NCBI RefSeq assembly: GCF_003585885.1
Contig: NZ_NRHC01000026.1
Location: 1 to 38,832, forward strand
Length of the DNA stretch: 38,832 nucleotides
Direction of reading: 5' to 3'
Source: Psittacicella hinzii
Lineage (GTDB): Bacteria; Pseudomonadota; Gammaproteobacteria; Enterobacterales; Psittacicellaceae
Part shown: positions 17,090-26,290 of the stretch, in pieces
Position numbering within the stretch: position 1 is the first letter of the stretch
Layout: the number at the start of each line of letters is the position of its first letter
The notes under the pieces: generated by a model
The model's input: only the letters and a program-made list of their open reading frames with translations
Told to the model about the DNA's origin: nothing
Database searches by the model: none
Program-made: the position numbers and the translations under genes

Positions 17090-19102
17090 ATGAATTTCAA
17101 AAAGTTATTAAGTCTTTCAACTTTACCACTATTTTTAAGTGGTTTAGTTATAGGTGTTGCACAAGCAAATCCTATTTTAAATTATTCTGAGCTTAAATTA
17201 TCAAATAGCTACCCTATTAAAACATCAAACAGCATACTTTACGAAAACACTTTAAACTTTGTAAATAATCAAAAAGCATTAAATGCAGAAACAAAGGCTG
17301 AATTAGATGGAAGATTATCCGCATTAGAAAACTATGTTCTCTACCCTATCCTATTAGCCGAAGTAATTAAAAAATTCCCTTTTGATTATCCTTTAAATAA
17401 GTATTTAGATTTATACTTAACGTATTTTCCAAGTAGCAATTTTACTATCTCATTAGTTGGCAGTGTGTTTTATACTGAAAGTAATAATGGCGATTATTAC
17501 TCTATTCTAAGTCAGTATCAACAACTAGGGGAAAATTATCCGTATAACTTAGTAGCTAATTGTGCATTACTTGACGCTCAAATTAACAGTAATGTTTCTT
17601 ATAATAAAACTAAATTAAAAGACACCATTAGCCAGGCACTTGAATATAGATATATCAACTCTTGTAAATCTTTATTTAATACCTACGCAAGTTATAACCT
17701 TGTAGATACTGAAGATCAACTAGTTGTAAAACAATTTATTGTTAATAATTCTTCTGGAAACAATATTAAACTACTTGACCAAGTTTCTTCACTAATAAAT
17801 ACTGATGATAGTAACATTGCTCTATATGACTATGTCAAGGTTGTTAACGATACTCCAGCAGTAATTTTAGAAAATCGTTATAAAGATAACAAGTATTACC
17901 GCGAAGTGGATCAAAAGAATCTTCGTAATTTAGCTAAAATGTTTGGCTTCCAAGATGACAATAGCTACTTAGACTATATTTCATATATAAACTCTTCAAA
18001 CATGCAAGAGGAGTTAAAAGAGCAAGCTATAGTTGAATATGCGGATTTATACTACTATAAAATTTCTGCTTCTACCTTAAATAACTTTATCGCTAAGTAT
18101 CACAATGATCGCATTCTTGAGCTAAATATTCGTAGAGCAATTTTAAATAAACAAGATTACCTTGCTTATATAAACCTTTTATCAGAGGAAAAGCAAAATT
18201 CTGCTGAATGGTTATACTGGAAAGCCAAAGCGTTAGAAAGTAGTAATCCTAGACAAGCAAAAGCTCTCTTTGACAAAGTGCTAAATACACAAGGTTTTTA
18301 TGGAATGTTAGCAGCTAAAACCTTAAATAAGCCTTACAAAATAATTAATAGTCTGGTTTATAAACTGGACAAAGCTCCAGATCTATCCCATGAATTACCA
18401 TGGTATTATACAGCTATAAAAGAAGCAGATAGCTTAAATAATTCGTCATTAGCTTTATTATTATGGCGTAATCTTGAGACTGATAAAGATTACACTGGTT
18501 TAATTAACTGGTCTTATGAGAATAATCTTTATTATTTAGGAGTAAATAGTTCAATCCGTCAGGGATTAAGAGATAATTTAGTAGCTCGCTTCCCAGATGC
18601 TTTTAGTAGCGCTTTTGCTTCTAAAACTAAAAATCTAAGTGTAACCAAAACGTTTGCACAAGCAATTGCTAGACAAGAGTCAGCTTGGAACTATAATGCT
18701 GTTTCAAGTGCTAAAGCTTATGGATTAATGCAGTTTATTAATGCTACAGCAAAGAAAACTGCTTCTAATATGGGCTTAACTTACACAAGCTACAAAAATC
18801 TTTTTGACCCGCAATACTCTATTTCTTTAGGTACATATCACCTTTCAGAATTGCTAGATAGTAATGATAATAATCGTGCTCTAGCAGCTATAGGATATAA
18901 TGCAGGTCCTCGTCGTATTTCTCAATGGTTAAATAATGCAAATGGGCGTTTAAACTTTGATGAATTTGTAGCAACTATCCCATTTACTGAGACTAGAAAT
19001 TACGTTATGAATACTATTGCCTTTGATTACTACAATCAAATTATTCAAGGAAATAGATCTCCAGTAACAATCTATGATCATGAGTGGAATAGAAAATACT
19101 AA
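17090..19102 (+). CDS. slt: Soluble lytic murein transglycosylase (SLT70 type)
   Basis: This periplasmic enzyme cleaves the MurNAc-GlcNAc bond of peptidoglycan, forming 1,6-anhydro ends. The N-terminus (MNFKKLLSLSTLPLFLSG.., ending AQA before Asn) is a signal peptide. The long middle (about 30-500) corresponds to the alpha-helical U and L domains. The C-terminal SLT domain has the catalytic Glu E530 in AIARQESAW, then AYGLMQFINATA, AAIGYNAGPRRISQWL and the SLT70-specific IPFTETRNYVMN. At 670 residues it compares with about 645 in E. coli. The start lacks a Shine-Dalgarno and sits 13 nt past a hairpin. Confidence 0.94.
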   Translation: MNFKKLLSLSTLPLFLSGLVIGVAQANPILNYSELKLSNSYPIKTSNSILYENTLNFVNNQKALNAETKAELDGRLSALENYVLYPILLAEVIKKFPFDYPLNKYLDLYLTYFPSSNFTISLVGSVFYTESNNGDYYSILSQYQQLGENYPYNLVANCALLDAQINSNVSYNKTKLKDTISQALEYRYINSCKSLFNTYASYNLVDTEDQLVVKQFIVNNSSGNNIKLLDQVSSLINTDDSNIALYDYVKVVNDTPAVILENRYKDNKYYREVDQKNLRNLAKMFGFQDDNSYLDYISYINSSNMQEELKEQAIVEYADLYYYKISASTLNNFIAKYHNDRILELNIRRAILNKQDYLAYINLLSEEKQNSAEWLYWKAKALESSNPRQAKALFDKVLNTQGFYGMLAAKTLNKPYKIINSLVYKLDKAPDLSHELPWYYTAIKEADSLNNSSLALLLWRNLETDKDYTGLINWSYENNLYYLGVNSSIRQGLRDNLVARFPDAFSSAFASKTKNLSVTKTFAQAIARQESAWNYNAVSSAKAYGLMQFINATAKKTASNMGLTYTSYKNLFDPQYSISLGTYHLSELLDSNDNNRALAAIGYNAGPRRISQWLNNANGRLNFDEFVATIPFTETRNYVMNTIAFDYYNQIIQGNRSPVTIYDHEWNRKY

Positions 19103-19116
19103 GAAATAATTGTGAA

Positions 19117-19142
19117 TATAGCTCTAGTAATCTAGAGCTATA
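19117..19142 (+). terminator. Hairpin between slt and yciB
   Basis: A perfect 11-bp stem, TATAGCTCTAG and CTAGAGCTATA, with a TAAT loop and no U-tract after it. yciB starts 21 nt downstream. Confidence 0.55.
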
Positions 19143-19163
19143 AATCTACTTAAAACTGCGAAT

Positions 19164-19730
19164 ATGAAAAAGCAAATAAGTTCATTTATGGAATTTGCTG
19201 GATTAATAGTTTTCTTTTTAATCTACAAATTTGCTCCCCAAGAATATGCTCTTAGAGCAGCTTCTATATTTTTATTAATTTTTTCAATAATACAAATTCT
19301 TTACTTCAAGTTACTTAAACTTAAAGTTCCAAGATCAATGTTATTTATAAATGGTTTAAGCATTGCCTTTGCTATACCAACAATATACTTTAATGACTTT
19401 CAATATATTAGAATCAAACTCTTAGTAATTAAAGCTATATTTTTTATTGTTCCATTTGTTTTTGTTTTATTTGGAAAAAATTTCCAGCAACTAGTGTTTG
19501 GAGATCTGGCTGGAATTAAAGAACTTACCAATCATGAATTTAAAGTTGTCAATTGGTGGTTTATAATAGTTTCAGGAGTAAGTTTACTTATAACCTTGTA
19601 TGCTTACTTTAACCTAAGTGATGATGCTTTTTTAGAGCTAAAAACATTTTGGTTACCAGCTGTTGGAGCTTTATATATTATTCCAATCTTTTACTACCTT
19701 ATGAAAAAAGATTTAAACAAAAAACCATAG
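19164..19730 (+). CDS. yciB: Inner-membrane septation-related protein YciB (IspZ)
   Basis: YciB is a small inner-membrane protein linked in enterobacteria to cell-envelope synthesis and septation. At 188 residues it compares with 179 in E. coli. The hydropathy pattern and landmarks agree: FMEFAGLIVFFLIYKFAP at the start (E. coli DFLPLVVFFAFYKIYD), a central IYFNDFQYIRIK (E. coli FFHNDEFIKWK) and a last segment with FWLPAVGALYIIPIFYYLMKK. About five or six membrane helices are expected. There is no clear Shine-Dalgarno. It is followed after 12 nt by a second membrane protein and then yciI; closeness to yciI is normal for gammaproteobacteria. Confidence 0.85.
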   Translation: MKKQISSFMEFAGLIVFFLIYKFAPQEYALRAASIFLLIFSIIQILYFKLLKLKVPRSMLFINGLSIAFAIPTIYFNDFQYIRIKLLVIKAIFFIVPFVFVLFGKNFQQLVFGDLAGIKELTNHEFKVVNWWFIIVSGVSLLITLYAYFNLSDDAFLELKTFWLPAVGALYIIPIFYYLMKKDLNKKP

Positions 19731-19742
19731 TTAGAGTGAATA

Positions 19743-20519
19743 ATGATCCTAAGATTTATCCTTAATAATTTATCTAGCATTTTATTCTTTATCGTGCTAT
19801 TTTTAACTTTGTACACTGATCAGGCTGTACAATATGCAGCAACTGTTTATGTACTGGTTGAGGTTAGCTCTTTAATGCTTGTAGCTACAGCAAGACCTGA
19901 GGTTTTAAGAGACAGATTATATCTTTTAAAAACTATTGTTGCAGTTTGTCTAATGGGCTTAACCGCATATGATAACAACATTAAAATCTTTGCTTTTGGT
20001 ATTGCGGTATACCATGTGCTTATAACGTTTGCTATTTGGTGGGGACATCGTAAGCATAGTTACTTTGTAGAAAAATATGATCCTAAATACCTTTCACCTA
20101 TGACAAGACTTGAGGTTTTAGGGGTACCAATTGCGACAGAAAATCGTAATTCTTTTGTAAAGAGTACAAATGAACTTTACTTAAGAAACTACTTTATTAT
20201 GAGTTGCTTATATCTTGTTATTCTTCCGGCTACAAATTTAGCTTCACCTTCTTGGTATGTACTATTAGCATTTTTACTACTGCCAATAGTTAACATGCTA
20301 CTAATCTTCAATTTATCAATCCGTCTGTTTAAAATGTTCCAACCAATCTTTGGCGATGTACAAAAAGACATGATGAAGTTTGATAAAGATAAAGTAAAGG
20401 ACACAGAAGAAAAGTTAGAAAAGCTTAGAGAGTACATGGATAGTGAGCTAAACGAGATAAAAAATAAGTTTGATAACTTAAATAATTCTAACGATAAAGA
20501 CGACGAGAAGAAATCTTAG
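19743..20519 (+). CDS. Integral membrane protein with C-terminal coiled coil, probably a divergent YciB paralogue
   Basis: A 258-residue protein with about six hydrophobic segments in the first 200 residues, followed by a charged tail from about 205. The tail looks like a coiled coil (VKDTEEKLEKLREYMDSEL) and ends in an Asn/Asp/Lys-rich stretch. The order of helices, and the stretch AYDNNIKIF in the place of FHNDEFIK, suggest a very divergent YciB family member; I rate this as inference. It lies in the same direction directly after yciB and shares its transcript. A connection to division or envelope growth is suggested only by its neighbours. Confidence 0.65.
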   Translation: MILRFILNNLSSILFFIVLFLTLYTDQAVQYAATVYVLVEVSSLMLVATARPEVLRDRLYLLKTIVAVCLMGLTAYDNNIKIFAFGIAVYHVLITFAIWWGHRKHSYFVEKYDPKYLSPMTRLEVLGVPIATENRNSFVKSTNELYLRNYFIMSCLYLVILPATNLASPSWYVLLAFLLLPIVNMLLIFNLSIRLFKMFQPIFGDVQKDMMKFDKDKVKDTEEKLEKLREYMDSELNEIKNKFDNLNNSNDKDDEKKS

Positions 20520-20554
20520 TTTAACTTAAGATCTTAGTTAACTTTTCACTGTTG

Positions 20555-20590
20555 TATAATATTTTAAAAATCGCAATCCCTTTAAGGAGA
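20555..20590 (+). promoter_or_regulatory. -10 box and strong ribosome-binding site deciding the yciI start
   Basis: TATAAT lies at 20555-20560 and AAGGAGA at 20584-20590. The latter is 6 nt before the ATG at 20597, so translation starts there. An in-frame ATG at 20552 lies upstream of the -10 box's transcription start and cannot be the start on that transcript. Confidence 0.65.
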
Positions 20591-20596
20591 CATTTA

Positions 20597-20902
20597 ATGT
20601 CATTAAGTTATTATGTTATCTTTGCTACTGATAATGATAACGTTTTAGAAAAACGTTTAGAAGTACGTCCGGCTCACTTAGCTCGTTTAGAAAAATTACA
20701 AGCTGAAGGTAGATTGTTAGTAGCAGGTCCAAATCCAAAATCTGATGAGGATCCTAAAACTACAGGATTTGCAGGCTCAACTGTAATCGCTCAATTTAGC
20801 TCTCTAGAAGAAGCTAAAGCTTGGGCTAATGAGGATCCATACTTACATGCAGGTGTATATAAGTCAGTTGAAGTACGTCCTTATATAGCTGTATTTAAAT
20901 AA
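20597..20902 (+). CDS. yciI: YciI family protein
   Basis: YciI is a small ferredoxin-like-fold protein of the dimeric alpha+beta barrel type; its biochemical role is not established. With the start at 20597 it has 101 residues (E. coli 98). It matches closely in [51 protein letters not shown] and the end [17 protein letters not shown]. The conserved His is H27. It has its own promoter and a perfect Shine-Dalgarno. It is embedded between YciB-like membrane genes. Confidence 0.93.
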   Translation: MSLSYYVIFATDNDNVLEKRLEVRPAHLARLEKLQAEGRLLVAGPNPKSDEDPKTTGFAGSTVIAQFSSLEEAKAWANEDPYLHAGVYKSVEVRPYIAVFK

Positions 20903-20930
20903 AATATCATTTCACTCTAATTTAATAATT

Positions 20931-21500
20931 ATGTTATCTACTTTACTTTCCACGATTTCAGGACTAATATTCTGTATAGTGTACTTTATGTCACCAAAAG
21001 AGGTGGCTGCAGAATATTCCTCCTTAGCTTTAACTATTTCAGTAGTAATTGAAGCATTAATAAAAAACTTCTTTATTAAAAAATTATCACCAACAGCATG
21101 GTTTATGTATGTGGTAATTTTATGCTTCACAATACCATCAATTATTTTTAATGATATCAAGTATATCCAATTGAAGTTCTACCTCTTCAAGATAGTATTT
21201 ATCCTAGTAATTATTATATTAATGCACAAATTTAACATTAATCTCATGAAAAAAGTATTTGGCTTTTTTACCAAACGCGTTTCAGAACATGCTTGGTTTG
21301 TAATTAATTATATTTTTGTAGCTTACTTAGTAATTTCATTAATAGGAGCGCTTTACTGTCAATATATGATTTCTGAAGAGGCTTGGGTATTTTTCAAGGG
21401 AGTTATTCTTCCAATTATTGGTGGTGTAGCTACTTTAATAATGTTAGGTGTTGGATATTTAGATATACGTAAACAAAATCAAAAAAAGCTACGAGATTAA
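20931..21500 (+). CDS. YciB-family membrane protein (second copy)
   Basis: A 189-residue membrane protein clearly related to the yciB product at 19164. The central motif reads IPSIIFNDIKYIQLK here and IPTIYFNDFQYIRIK there, and both have the same helix pattern and length. The last segment (WVFFKGVILPIIGGVATLIMLG) corresponds to the FWLPAVGALY region of YciB. It starts 29 nt after yciI with no Shine-Dalgarno and ends inside a terminator palindrome. It is a diverged duplicate whose separate role is unknown. Confidence 0.8.
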   Translation: MLSTLLSTISGLIFCIVYFMSPKEVAAEYSSLALTISVVIEALIKNFFIKKLSPTAWFMYVVILCFTIPSIIFNDIKYIQLKFYLFKIVFILVIIILMHKFNINLMKKVFGFFTKRVSEHAWFVINYIFVAYLVISLIGALYCQYMISEEAWVFFKGVILPIIGGVATLIMLGVGYLDIRKQNQKKLRD

Positions 21501-21515
21501 TCTCGTAGCTTTTTT
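21482..21515 (+). terminator. Perfect 34-bp palindromic terminator before valS
   Basis: A fully symmetric palindrome centred at 21498/21499, with core GCTACGAGATTAATCTCGTAGC, A-run on the left and T-run on the right. The stop codon of the second YciB-family gene lies at its centre. It can act on both strands. Confidence 0.88.
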
Positions 21516-21523
21516 AGTGTTAT

Positions 21524-21550
21524 TTGATCCTGTGGGTATTGTGCTATAAT
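21524..21550 (+). promoter_or_regulatory. Promoter of valS
   Basis: TGCTATAAT, a perfect extended -10 (21542-21550), with TTGATC at 21524-21529. The spacer is a short 15 bp, so the extended -10 probably dominates. Confidence 0.6.
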
Positions 21551-21608
21551 TAAAAAGTCAGTTTTTAAAAACATCAGCAAGAATTCATATACGCCAAGGA
21601 ATATTAAG

Positions 21609-24473
21609 ATGGATAAAGTATATTCTCCGCATAATATTGAAAAAAGAATATATCAAGAGTGGAAAGAGAAAGGTTTATTCAAGGCAACCTTTGATCCTAA
21701 TAAAGAAAACTATAGTATTATTATCCCTCCACCAAATGTAACGGGTACTCTGCATATGGGACATGCTTTCCAGCATGTTCTTATGGATATTTTAATCCGT
21801 TACAACCGTATGAAAGGTAAAAATACTCTGTGGCAACCTGGTACTGACCATGCTGGTATTGCGACACAGATGGTAGTTGAGAGAAAATTACAAGCTGAAG
21901 AAGGTAAACTTCGTAGCGATTATACTCGTGAAGAGTTTATTGCTAAAGTTTGGGAATGGAAAAAATATTCTGGCGGAACTATTAACAGCCAAATTGAGAG
22001 ATTAGGTGATTCTATCGATTGGGATCGCGATGCTTTTACTATGGATGAAGCTCGATCAAAAGCTGTTAAAAAAGCATTTATTGACTTATATCGCGAGAAT
22101 AAAATTTATCGTGGTAAACGCTTAGTTAACTGGGATCCAAAATTCAAAACAGCAATTTCAGATCTTGAGGTTGAGAATATTCCTCAAAAATCTAGTTTAT
22201 GGTACTTTAGATATAGCTTATTAGATGGAGCAAAAACCTTAGAGGGTAAAGATTATCTTGTTGTTGCAACAACTCGTCCAGAAACTATTTTTGGTGATAC
22301 TGCAGTTGCTGTACATCCAGAAGATGAAAGATATGCTCATCTAGTAGGAAAATTTGTTCATATTCCTGTAATTGATCGTAAAATTCCAATTATTGCTGAT
22401 TCTTATGTAGCAAAAGACTTTGGTTCAGGGGTAGTTAAAATTACTCCTGCACACGATTTTAACGATTACGAAGTAGGTAAACGTAATAGCTTACCTATGA
22501 TCAATATTTTAAGTGATGAAGCTTTTCTTTTAGAAAGAACGCCAATTCTTGATACAAATGGTCGTGAAACTGGTGAATATTATGATTTACCTGCTGAGTA
22601 TCATAACCTAGAGAGATTTGTAGCGCGTAAAAAATTAATTGCCGATTTTGAGCAAAAAAATGCGTTAGAAAAAATCGAACCACATGATATGGTTGTACCA
22701 ATGGGAGACCGTAGTAATGTCGTTATTGAACCATTCTTAACAGATCAATGGTACGTTGATACTAAAGAGATGGCACGTGTTTCTTTAGATATTGTTAAAG
22801 AAGGTAAAATCCGTTTTGTACCGGAACAATATACAAACTGGTATAACAACTGGATGGAAAATATTCAAGATTGGTGTATTTCTCGTCAGTTATGGTGGGG
22901 TCACCGTATTCCTGCATATTATGATGAAGAAGGTAATACCTATGTAGGTGAGTCTGAAGAAGATGTTCGTAAGGTTTACAACCTTGATGCAAGTGTAGCT
23001 TTACGTCAGGAAGATGATGTTTTAGATACATGGTTCTCATCAGCTCTATGGACTTTTTCAACTTTAGGTTGGCCTGATAAAACTAAAGAACTTGAGTTCT
23101 TCCACCCTTCATCTGTGCTAATAACTGGATTTGATATTATCAATTTCTGGGTATCGCGTATGATTATGATGACTACCCACTTCTTAAAAAATCCAGATGG
23201 TAGCCCGCAGGTTCCGTTTAAAGACGTTTATGTTACGGGTCTTATTAATGATGAAGAAGGTAATAAGATGTCTAAATCTAAAGGTAACGTACTAGATCCT
23301 TTAGATATGATTGATGGTATCTCATTAGAAGAGTTAATTAAGAAACGTACTTCTAACATGATGCAACCACAATTAGCTGAGAAAATTGCTAAACGTACAG
23401 CTAAACAATTCCCTGAAGGAATTAAACCAAATGGTACAGACGCATTACGTTTTACTCTAGCTAACTTTGCTTCGTCAGGTCGTAACGTAAACTGGGATAT
23501 GAAACGTCTAGAAGGTTATCGTAATTTCTGTAATAAATTATGGAATGCTTCTCGCTTTGTGTTAATGCACTTAGAGAACAAAGACGTAACTTTCAAATTA
23601 GATGAGCAAACATATCTAGAGCATTCTCCTTACTTTACTCAAGCTGAACTCTTTATCGAAAGTGAGTTAAGTAAAGTAATTGAAAAAGTTGAATTTGCTC
23701 TATCTACTTATCGTTTTGACCAACTATCAAATCATTTATATGATTATATTTGGAATACATTCTGTAACTGGTATTTAGAATTTGCGAAAATTAATTTAGC
23801 ATCGAAAGATGAGAAAGTAGTTAAAGCAACTCAATATCAAATGTTACGCATTTTAGAAGCTACTCTAAGATTAAGTCACATTGTAATTCCATTTATTACT
23901 GAAGAAATTTGGCAAAATTTAAAAACATATTTACCTGATCTAGATGGATACATTATGATGCAAAATTATCCATTAGCTTCTGACTTCAAAGTAAACGAAG
24001 AAGCTACTGCGACAATTTCAAGAGCACAAGATCTTGTAACTATGGTTAGGGAATTACGTTCAGAAATGAATTTAGCTCCAAGTAAATATCTAAGCGTAAA
24101 TGTTGTTGGTGATAACTTTGCTTTCTTAGCACAAACTGAAGATTTTGTTTCAGCAATTGCAAAAGTTAACTTAAACTACACAGAAACTCCTTCTAATGAA
24201 TTAGTAAGTACTAGATTACTAGGTAACGATACAGTTGAGTTTCTACTTTCAGAAATTATTGATGTAGATAAGGAACTTGTAAAACTTAACCAAGAATTAG
24301 CAAAACTTGATAGTGAAATTGCTAGGGTTGACGGTAAACTTGCAAACGCTAGCTTTGTTGAAAAAGCTCCAGCTGACTTAATCGAAAAAGAAAAAGCTAA
24401 GCGTGTTGACTTTTTAGAACAAAAAGAAAAAGTTAAAGAGCAAATTAGTAAAATCCAAGCTTTAAAAGCTTAA
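21609..24473 (+). CDS. valS: Valyl-tRNA synthetase
   Basis: This class I synthetase charges tRNA-Val and edits mischarged Thr. At 954 residues it is almost the E. coli length (951). The HIGH motif is HMGH (49-52) in PPPNVTGTLHMGHAF. KMSKS is at 553-557 in GNKMSKSKGNVLDP. The editing domain (about 200-340) carries TTRPETIFGDTAVAV. The C-terminal 70 residues form the family coiled coil rich in Lys, Glu and Leu. An AAGGA Shine-Dalgarno lies 8 nt before the ATG. It has its own promoter and a strong GC-rich terminator. Confidence 0.99.
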   Translation: MDKVYSPHNIEKRIYQEWKEKGLFKATFDPNKENYSIIIPPPNVTGTLHMGHAFQHVLMDILIRYNRMKGKNTLWQPGTDHAGIATQMVVERKLQAEEGKLRSDYTREEFIAKVWEWKKYSGGTINSQIERLGDSIDWDRDAFTMDEARSKAVKKAFIDLYRENKIYRGKRLVNWDPKFKTAISDLEVENIPQKSSLWYFRYSLLDGAKTLEGKDYLVVATTRPETIFGDTAVAVHPEDERYAHLVGKFVHIPVIDRKIPIIADSYVAKDFGSGVVKITPAHDFNDYEVGKRNSLPMINILSDEAFLLERTPILDTNGRETGEYYDLPAEYHNLERFVARKKLIADFEQKNALEKIEPHDMVVPMGDRSNVVIEPFLTDQWYVDTKEMARVSLDIVKEGKIRFVPEQYTNWYNNWMENIQDWCISRQLWWGHRIPAYYDEEGNTYVGESEEDVRKVYNLDASVALRQEDDVLDTWFSSALWTFSTLGWPDKTKELEFFHPSSVLITGFDIINFWVSRMIMMTTHFLKNPDGSPQVPFKDVYVTGLINDEEGNKMSKSKGNVLDPLDMIDGISLEELIKKRTSNMMQPQLAEKIAKRTAKQFPEGIKPNGTDALRFTLANFASSGRNVNWDMKRLEGYRNFCNKLWNASRFVLMHLENKDVTFKLDEQTYLEHSPYFTQAELFIESELSKVIEKVEFALSTYRFDQLSNHLYDYIWNTFCNWYLEFAKINLASKDEKVVKATQYQMLRILEATLRLSHIVIPFITEEIWQNLKTYLPDLDGYIMMQNYPLASDFKVNEEATATISRAQDLVTMVRELRSEMNLAPSKYLSVNVVGDNFAFLAQTEDFVSAIAKVNLNYTETPSNELVSTRLLGNDTVEFLLSEIIDVDKELVKLNQELAKLDSEIARVDGKLANASFVEKAPADLIEKEKAKRVDFLEQKEKVKEQISKIQALKA

Positions 24474-24487
24474 TATTAAAATACATT

Positions 24488-24515
24488 AAGAGGGGGGAAG
24501 CTTCCCCCTTCTTTT
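24488..24515 (+). terminator. GC-rich terminator after valS
   Basis: AAGAGGGGGGAAG and CTTCCCCCTTCTT form a long palindrome around 24500/24501, with one G-T pair and T residues after it. It is by far the most GC-rich structure in the window's intergenic DNA. Confidence 0.85.
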
Positions 24516-24550
24516 ACTTTTAGCTAGTTTATATATAAAAGGGTTTTATT

Positions 24551-25645
24551 ATGTCGGGAAACTCTATAGGACAATTATTTAGATTAACCACTGCAGGTGA
24601 AAGTCATGGTCCAGCTCTTGTAGGAATCCTTGATGGAGTTCCACCTGGTATTGAACTATCTGAAGATGATTTTATCTTCGATATGGACAGACGTAAACCT
24701 GGAGTTAATCGCTTTACAACACAAAGATCTGAAGATGATCGTGTGAAAATTCTTTCAGGTGTATTTGAAGGGAAAACTACAGGTACGAGCATTGCTTTAC
24801 TTGTAGAAAACACGGATCAACGTAGTAAAGATTACTCGGATATAGCGGATAAGTATCGTCCTGGACATGCTGATTTCACTTATGATAAGAAATATGGCAT
24901 CAGAGATTATCGCGGTGGTGGTAGATCTTCAGCAAGGGAAACAGCTATTCGTGTTGCAGCTGGTGTTATTGCTAAAAAAGTTCTAAAAGAAAAATATGGT
25001 ACAGAAATAACTGGCTTTGTCTCACAAATCGGAGATATCAAAGCTAACTACGACCTTAATCATTTAGATAAAGACTTTATTAATAGCAATGATTTCTACA
25101 CTTGTGATAAAGAAGTAGTAGAAAAGTTTGATGAACTTTTAAGAAAGATTAAGAAAGAACACGACTCAATTGGAGCTAAAGTTACTATAGTTGCAGATAA
25201 TGTACCAGTAGGTTTAGGTGAGCCTGTATTTGATCGTATTGATGCAGATATAGCTCATGCTATGATGGGGATTAATGCTGTTAAAGGTGTTGAGATTGGC
25301 GCCGGCTTTAAATCAGTTGAACAACGTGGCTCAGAACATCGTGATCTAATTACAAAGCAAGGATTCCTTTCAAATAATGCGGGGGGTATACTTGGTGGTA
25401 TTACAACAAGTCAACAAATTTTAGTTAATATTGCTCTAAAACCTACCTCATCAATTCAAATTCCGGGTAGAACTATTAACAAAAATTATGAAGAAGTTGA
25501 AATAGTAACTAAAGGTAGACATGATCCTTGTGTTGGCATAAGAGCAGTTCCTATTGCTGAAGCTATGTTAGCTTTAGTTCTAGTAGACCATTTAATGCGA
25601 GATCATGCACAAAACCGTCTCTTAGCTAAATATCACTCTCATTGA
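24551..25645 (+). CDS. aroC: Chorismate synthase
   Basis: AroC makes chorismate from EPSP in the last shikimate-pathway step, using reduced FMN. At 364 residues it matches E. coli (361). Signatures are GESHG at 16-20, [20 protein letters not shown] (103-122), the [13 protein letters not shown] and phosphate region, and [13 protein letters not shown]. The weak GGG ribosome-binding site is typical of this window. It is monocistronic between the valS terminator and the apt promoter. Confidence 0.98.
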   Translation: MSGNSIGQLFRLTTAGESHGPALVGILDGVPPGIELSEDDFIFDMDRRKPGVNRFTTQRSEDDRVKILSGVFEGKTTGTSIALLVENTDQRSKDYSDIADKYRPGHADFTYDKKYGIRDYRGGGRSSARETAIRVAAGVIAKKVLKEKYGTEITGFVSQIGDIKANYDLNHLDKDFINSNDFYTCDKEVVEKFDELLRKIKKEHDSIGAKVTIVADNVPVGLGEPVFDRIDADIAHAMMGINAVKGVEIGAGFKSVEQRGSEHRDLITKQGFLSNNAGGILGGITTSQQILVNIALKPTSSIQIPGRTINKNYEEVEIVTKGRHDPCVGIRAVPIAEAMLALVLVDHLMRDHAQNRLLAKYHSH

Positions 25646-25684
25646 TTATTCTTAAATTTTTATTTAAGTGAATCTAATTCAGGG

Positions 25685-25690
25685 TATAAT
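25685..25690 (+). promoter_or_regulatory. Probable -10 box of apt-dnaX-recR-dnaB
   Basis: A perfect TATAAT 60 nt before apt. The leader to apt is AT-rich and has no Shine-Dalgarno. The genes that follow are tightly packed, so this could drive the whole group through the 1003-residue orphan. Confidence 0.45.
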
Positions 25691-25750
25691 AAAAATTCAT
25701 TCTAGTTTAAACATAAACTATATTATAGGCTTCTCTTAGTATTAAATAAC

Positions 25751-26290
25751 ATGACTAATCTAAACCTAATAAAAGAATCAATTGCTTCAGTTAAAGACTT
25801 TCCAGTACCTGGTATTATTTTTAGAGATATTACAACTCTAGTAGGTAATCCTGAAGCATTTAAAGAAACAATTGACGCATTTGTTGCACACTATAAAGAT
25901 AAAGGTATCACTAAAGTTATTGGTACTGAATCTAGAGGTTTTATCTTTGGAGCACCTGTGGCTCTAGCTCTTGGTGTGCCCCTAGTGTTAGTTCGCAAAC
26001 CTGGAAAATTGCCTAGAGAAACTATTAAAGTTGATTACTCTTTAGAGTATGGTAAAGATTCATTAGAACTACATAAAGATGATATTAAAGCAAATGATAG
26101 CATCTTAGTAATTGATGACTTATTAGCTACAGGTGGAACTTTAGCAGCAACTGTTAAATTAGTTGAAAGCTTAAACGCTAAATGTAAATATGCTGGTTTT
26201 GTGATGAACTTAAAAGATTTACCAGGTCAAGCAAAACTTGAATCTTTAGGTGTAGAAGTATTTAGTTTAGTAGAATTTGAAGGTGCTTAA
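25751..26290 (+). CDS. apt: Adenine phosphoribosyltransferase
   Basis: Apt salvages adenine to AMP using PRPP. At 179 residues it is close to E. coli (183). Motifs are FPVPGIIFRDITTL (17-30), the ESRGFIFGAPVALAL adenine-site region and the PRPP loop VIDDLLATGGT at 120-130. Its stop codon overlaps the dnaX start by one base (TAATG), so translation of dnaX is probably coupled to it. The apt-dnaX pairing is usual in gammaproteobacteria. Confidence 0.97.
   Translation: MTNLNLIKESIASVKDFPVPGIIFRDITTLVGNPEAFKETIDAFVAHYKDKGITKVIGTESRGFIFGAPVALALGVPLVLVRKPGKLPRETIKVDYSLEYGKDSLELHKDDIKANDSILVIDDLLATGGTLAATVKLVESLNAKCKYAGFVMNLKDLPGQAKLESLGVEVFSLVEFEGA

Noticed and set aside
20552..20596. Longer yciI start at 20552
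   Set aside because: It overlaps the -10 box and adds 15 residues absent from the family. The AAGGAGA site fits the ATG at 20597.
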